Shown: piece by piece, positions 59,413 to 64,000 of the stretch
Layout of the letters: every line of letters begins with the position of its first letter
How positions within the stretch are numbered: the stretch's first letter is position 1
Assembly: GCA_032207245.1 (NCBI GenBank)
Contig: CM063510.1
Span: 53,280,993-53,344,992, forward strand
Source: Pardosa pseudoannulata
Taxonomy: Eukaryota > Arthropoda > Arachnida > Araneae > Lycosidae
Reading direction: 5' to 3'
DNA length: 64,000 nucleotides
Made by a program: the position numbers and the translations under genes
The notes under the pieces: model-generated
What the model was told of the DNA's origin: nothing
The model's input: the letters and a program-made list of their open reading frames with translations, nothing else
The model's database searches: none

Positions 59413-60752
59413 ATTTAATACTAAACTAAACCAAGAATAAACTACATTAAATTTGTTAAGCTTTTTATGTAAAACATAAAATACTTCTGTCTTTTAAAAA
59501 CGTATGTGTTACTTTTATATATTGTTTTCTATATACTTTTCTAAAGGCAACTTTCTGTTCAGGGGTAAAAACTGATATCTCTACGATTTCCTTAACTCGA
59601 TAAAATTTATAGACCACTGCTATAGATCAATTAAATTGTTTCGAAATGGAAATCAAATATATCAGTCCAACTGTGTTGTTTTAATAAGTCTGTACGATAT
59701 CAAACTTGCAATCGGTATTCAGTTTATAAAATTCCACATTTTTAAGTTTTCTCCAAAATTTATAGCAAAGTTTCAACTGCTACAGCACATTTAAAACTGA
59801 AATTGAATAAGCGTAAAAATGTTCTAATTTATCAATGCTTTCAGGGTAAAATTATTTTATCATCTAATTAAAATTATGCTGCACATATAAAGTTACAATT
59901 GTATAGTAATATTTTCATACTATAATCGTATTTAGATATGTAAAATAGTTATTAGGATAAAATGAGTTTAAACGAGAAAATGGCACATTAACTGTATTTT
60001 GCTTATCAACCCAATATTCAAAATATCATATGAAAAAAAAATATAAGCAAAGAAAAATCCACGTGTTTATTTAATTTCCTTTTCAGTTGGAGAATCCAAA
60101 GAATTTTGACATTAATGTCACTTGAGAAAAGGGGAACTAAAAATGGCCTTCAAGTAGTTTAACTAGACTGACTTGTAAAAAAGTTTACAGCAAAAACGAA
60201 CTGAAAAATGTGTTTTTTTATAGCTAAAAATAAAACGTATCACTAGCTTTTACTGAACTGCAAAACGTGTAACTGAAGTTAAATAGAGCGTTACTTTCTC
60301 CTAAAGTGCTCAAGGGTTTTGTGAATTCATGTTTGGTAAAAAGTCGTGTCTGAGAAAGACAGTATGGGGAACGTTTTAAAATATTTGATGTATTTGTTCT
60401 TACAAGATTCTTAGTAGATTCAGGTTTTGTTTTACAAAATTTTTCTTTCAGTAATTGTATAGTTATCTAGTGAATGGTATTAGTTTTTTTTTATGTTGAT
60501 TATTATTAAAAGTACTTTCATTTACGTTTATAAAATTTATGTTTCAATACATTTAAAGAATAATTTATAAAGTTATGTAAAAGTTAGCAATCTTTAAGAT
60601 TGAACTGTCTTTAATTTTTGAAATATTTTATTAGACTATTTTAATGTCATGTATTGAAATTTATAATCATTTATTTTAAATCTCTAACATTTTCTTCAAC
60701 AGTTCCATCTGTTAGTTTCATCCTCCCAAGTTGTGGCACAAATCCTTCCATT
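59413..60752. other. AT-rich DNA without recognisable genes
   Basis: Nothing recognised in about 1.3 kb. Confidence 0.5.
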
Positions 60753-60825
60753 TTAACACATTGACGGACAGTAGGAATAAATAATGAAAATTAACACTAT
60801 GTTTTTAATTTTTAGAATATTAGAA

Positions 60826-61440
60826 GTATCCCCTATATAGCCTAGTTATCTGTACGTCTGTCCTCGAATTTATGAAGCGGTTAGACCTGGAATGGATAGG
60901 GGCATCCATATTGGATTCGTGATGAGTTAGGGTTAGCAAAATTCAGAGCAAGTCTTTAAAACGCTCGAAATCCACCCCTCCTCTATCTTTTCAAACGTTT
61001 AATGCCATTATTTCAAGCTTATTTTCCTCGTTTAAGAGCAGGCTATTAAGTTTATAGCATAATAAACAGGTAAAAAACATTTTTCCCAGCATTATGACGT
61101 CATTTCTTTAACCATTTCCTTTAATAATTTTTTATTTTAAATTATTTAAATATCGTCTGCATTATTTCCATACGTTTTATCGATGAACTTTGATATTACG
61201 TAATTACTTTTCTATTTGGCGTAAATAATAGATTAGGTAAATATGCGATAATTTTAAATTTAATCATCGATTATTTTTTGTTGAAATGAAAATTTTATCA
61301 CCTGTATTAACAACAATTTTTTTTCATAAATATCTAAGAGTCTATTTCACGGACTGATAAATATCTAGCATTTAATTATCTTTGAAAACTAAGAGGTTTG
61401 TTCGTTTGAGTGCTTTTTATACATAACCACAGTTTGACAA
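60826..61440 (+). repeat. Dispersed repeat R, copy 1
   Basis: About 615 bp matching 63270-63880 in the same direction (tctgtcctcgaatttatgaagcg, ccattatttcaagct, aaatatcgtctgcattattt, atgaaaattttatcacc.gtatt). Short copy at 43340-43455 in reverse. No coding content; type unknown. Confidence 0.9.
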
Positions 61441-61659
61441 AATTAATTCAACTTGATTCTAAACTGCATTCACAGTATCAGGAGACTTTAGAAGAGTAAG
61501 AAGATAAATTATTGAGCTTGTAGCAGATAATTCTCAACCAAAACACAACCCATTTTTTGAACTGCCTCATAGGGTACTTTACAATTCTGGAAAATTAAAA
61601 ATTTTACTGATCCCGTCATATGACGGGCTATATATTAGTAGCGTAATATTAGACCCAAG

Positions 61660-62250
61660 ACGCATGTTTTTGCGACATGGACACCTGCATTGTTTTACGG
61701 TGGCTGAAGATGCACTCATCGAGAGAGGGTAGAAAAGCTACTACCGCAGGGAGAAGAAAGTTCACCAGGAGGGGGAAAGATGTCACCCTCGCCCGCACCA
61801 ACTGTGGAGGAGAAGATGGACATTTTCCCAGGGAGGCGAAAGCCTGACCAAGAGGGGGGATTCCACCCCAGTCTTCGCTAACAGCAGAGGATCGGTTGCC
61901 CGCTCGGAGCAGAGGAGAATAAACTTCTTAATTAAAATAATAAACTTAATAGAAGAGAGCGAAACCGAGTGAGACGCGTGCAGGCCGCTCGAAATTTTTC
62001 GTATCCTCTAGACGTTTCAGCTAGAGATCGATGTTCCTTTGATAATGTATAATTTTCATGTGTTCAATTGTAAATAACAAAATGCATAGTCCAGTATATG
62101 GTCGCTGCAGTATTTAATTGCCTGCAAGACAGGTTGAGCGAACCCACGATACCCGCTCCAGTAACAATAGGTGAGCAGGTACAGAAATGAAGTGTGCAGT
62201 CATCTAGGACGCACACCAATATCTAGCATATAGCACCTTTAATTAGGTTG
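61660..62250. repeat. Unclassified GC-rich block
   Basis: Clearly richer in G and C than the surrounding DNA, with purine-rich runs (gaggagaagatgg, agggaggcgaaagcc). No open frame with a known domain. Possibly part of an LTR or LINE that I cannot place. Confidence 0.35.
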
Positions 62251-62254
62251 CAGC

Positions 62255-62955
62255 TATAACCGTCATGGCGTCAACGGACTCGAGACACTAAATAATGGGA
62301 CGATGGCGGCTATAACAACAAAAATTGAAGAACGTAAATGACAGGTTTAATGACACCAATAAGCAATTTTTTATGTGGAAAGAAGTATTTTTGGGAGTTT
62401 TACACGAAATCAATAACAACTATAAATTTAAGAAAAAACACGACCGCACTACTCCATTCACAACCACGTGCATATTGAAGCTGCAAGTCGTGTAACAGGT
62501 AGAAAACGAAATTCTATCTAAAAAATTGTTTCCAAAACATGACACTAGGCATCTACTTCTAGTAAGATAAATGCACATTTGCGCCACTATAGCCGTAGTG
62601 TCTAAAAATGACCGCTGCGGACTCTAGACACGAAGTAATGGGACGATGGTGGCTATAACAGCATAAATATAAAAACGTAAATGACAGTGACTCAGATAAT
62701 CAATTTGTGTACAACAAAGTATTTTTGAAGTTTTACACGAAATCAGTAACAACTATAATTTGAAGAAAAAACACGATCACACTACTCCATTCACAACTAC
62801 TTGTATACTGAAGCAGCCAGTCGTGTAACAGGTGGAAAACGAAATTCAACCTAAAAAATTGTTTCCAAAACATATCACTAGGCTTCTACTGGTAAATCGG
62901 TAAATGCATCTTTGTGCCGCTATAGCCATAGTGTCTAAAAACGACCGTTTCGTTT
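62255..62955. repeat. Two tandem copies of a 345-bp unit
   Basis: aatgggacgatgg lies at about 62295 and 62638. Both units continue with acgtaaatgacag, gttttacacgaaatca, aacaactataa, cactactccattcacaac and gtcgtgtaacaggt. Confidence 0.92.
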
Positions 62956-63269
62956 TGGACGGCTATTGCCGTCATGCCACATAGTAAACTTCTCTGATGG
63001 TTATAGACGCAAGTGTGCTTCAACGTGTTAAGAAAGCAACAAGTTAAAACTTAACAATACTTTATTTTCTGTGTGAGGCCTTAACAATAGCTGCAACTCA
63101 CAAGTACCAAATTTCACATAAGCTACCCTTTCTTTCCCTCACTCCGAGTATTTTATGTATATAATTTATAACAGTCGTAGGACACACCTTAATGAAACTT
63201 AGGAAATAATACAATTAATACATACATAACCACTGGTTAGTTAATCATATGTTCATAAGCACCTGTACC

Positions 63270-63880
63270 TGATCTAATATATATCCCCTATATAATAACC
63301 TAAGTTGTCTGTCCTCGAATTTATGAAGCGATTGTACCTGGAACGGACAGAGGCATCCATATTGTATTTTTTAGGGTTAACAAAATTCAAAGCGAGTTCG
63401 AAAACCATCCCTTCCCCCCTTTTCGAGTGTGTAATACCATTATTTCAAGCTATGTTGTCCTCGGTTAAGAGCAGAACTTTAAATTTATCACTTCACCACA
63501 CCATAATTAGGTAAAAGTAACATTTTTTCTACCATTACGACGTCATTCCTTTAACTATCTCCTTTAATAATTTCATATTTTATATTATTTAAATATCGTC
63601 TGCATTATTTTCATACGTTTTATCACTGAACTTAGATATTACGTAAATATTTTTTTGATATTTGTAGTAAATTATAGATTAGGTACATATGTGTTAATTC
63701 TAAATTTAATCCTCGATTAATTTTTGTTGCAATGAAAATTTTATCACCAGTATTAACAACAAATTCTTTTCACGGACTAATAAATATCTAGCGTTTAAGT
63801 TATATATCTTTGAAAATTAAGAAGTTCGTTTGTTTGTGTTTGTTTTTTATCCATAACCACATGGTTTGCAATCAGTTCGC
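63270..63880 (+). repeat. Dispersed repeat R, copy 2
   Basis: Direct partner of 60826-61440. The 69-codon frame at 63305-63514 is part of the repeat and has no known domain. Confidence 0.9.
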
Positions 63881-64000
63881 TAAATTTTCGACATCATTCA
63901 TATATACCACCAAATTATCACTGTCAATATTAATCAGATGGTGTCACAATGACGCTTGCTACTCCTCAACACAAGTTAGCTTCTTAATTTTGCTACTGTC
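63881..64000. other. Window end, non-coding
   Basis: Nothing recognised. Confidence 0.5.

Larger units (their letters stand above)
60757..63027. mobile_element. Possible large TTAA-flanked composite element
   Basis: TTAA at 60753-60756 and 63028-63031. The left end begins cacattgacggacag and the right end reads back as cacgttgaagcacac, so the repeats match only in part. It contains copy 1 of repeat R, the palindrome cccgtcatatgacggg (about 61614-61629), a GC-rich block (61660-62250) and a 345-bp tandem repeat. Near the right end lies gacggctattgccgtc (about 62959-62974). It may be a composite of several insertions. Confidence 0.45.

Overview
This is non-microbial, AT-rich DNA from a repeat-laden animal genome. 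I found no intact host gene, no rRNA, no certain tRNA gene, no operon and no CRISPR array. The repeats point to an arthropod: mariner and Tc1 transposons, many TTAA-specific (piggyBac-type) elements, tRNA-headed SINEs and a Gypsy-like solo LTR. My best guess is a chelicerate, perhaps a spider, because the Tc1 and SINE types look familiar from spider genomes. That guess comes from memory of families and was not searched.

Layout. 0-10 kb: a diverged direct repeat, a deleted mariner (1493-2218), a TA microsatellite, a piggyBac relic that keeps both ends of its transposase gene (4652-6286) with a SINE inside it, and a 42-bp minisatellite. 10-25.8 kb: a hairpin-bearing TTAA MITE, an internally deleted Tc1 (11050-11667), a 1.3-kb tandem duplication interrupted by a second piggyBac relic that itself hosts a MITE (13640-18115), SINE-in-MITE-in-SINE nesting at 19 kb, a head-to-tail TTAA MITE at 21-22 kb, a 337-bp second-type SINE, and a nearly intact Tc1 transposon (24284-25787). 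26-39.5 kb: more TTAA MITEs, a 15-bp minisatellite, six copies of a 174-bp satellite, a mariner (33791-35525) split by a TTAA MITE, and a 1007-bp solo LTR with a 4-bp target duplication. 40-49 kb: a pair of 153-bp inverted repeats, a small hAT-like element lying in a triplicated segment, and a third piggyBac relic. 49-64 kb: sparse AT-rich DNA with small MITEs, a piggyBac MITE that still encodes the transposase C-terminal cysteine-rich segment, pogo/CENPB-like paired fragments, duplicated non-coding segments and a complex TTAA element with a 345-bp tandem repeat.

The elements record a layered history of insertion into earlier insertions. Many TTAA families share one architecture, a TTAA target, a short terminal inverted repeat and a family-specific palindrome just inside it. 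No gene appears to work with another. Apart from possible transposition in trans, no pathway or operon logic is visible. The closest thing to a new system is this set of coexisting piggyBac-type families, together with the one-sided orientation of the main SINE family (all recognised copies on the minus strand).
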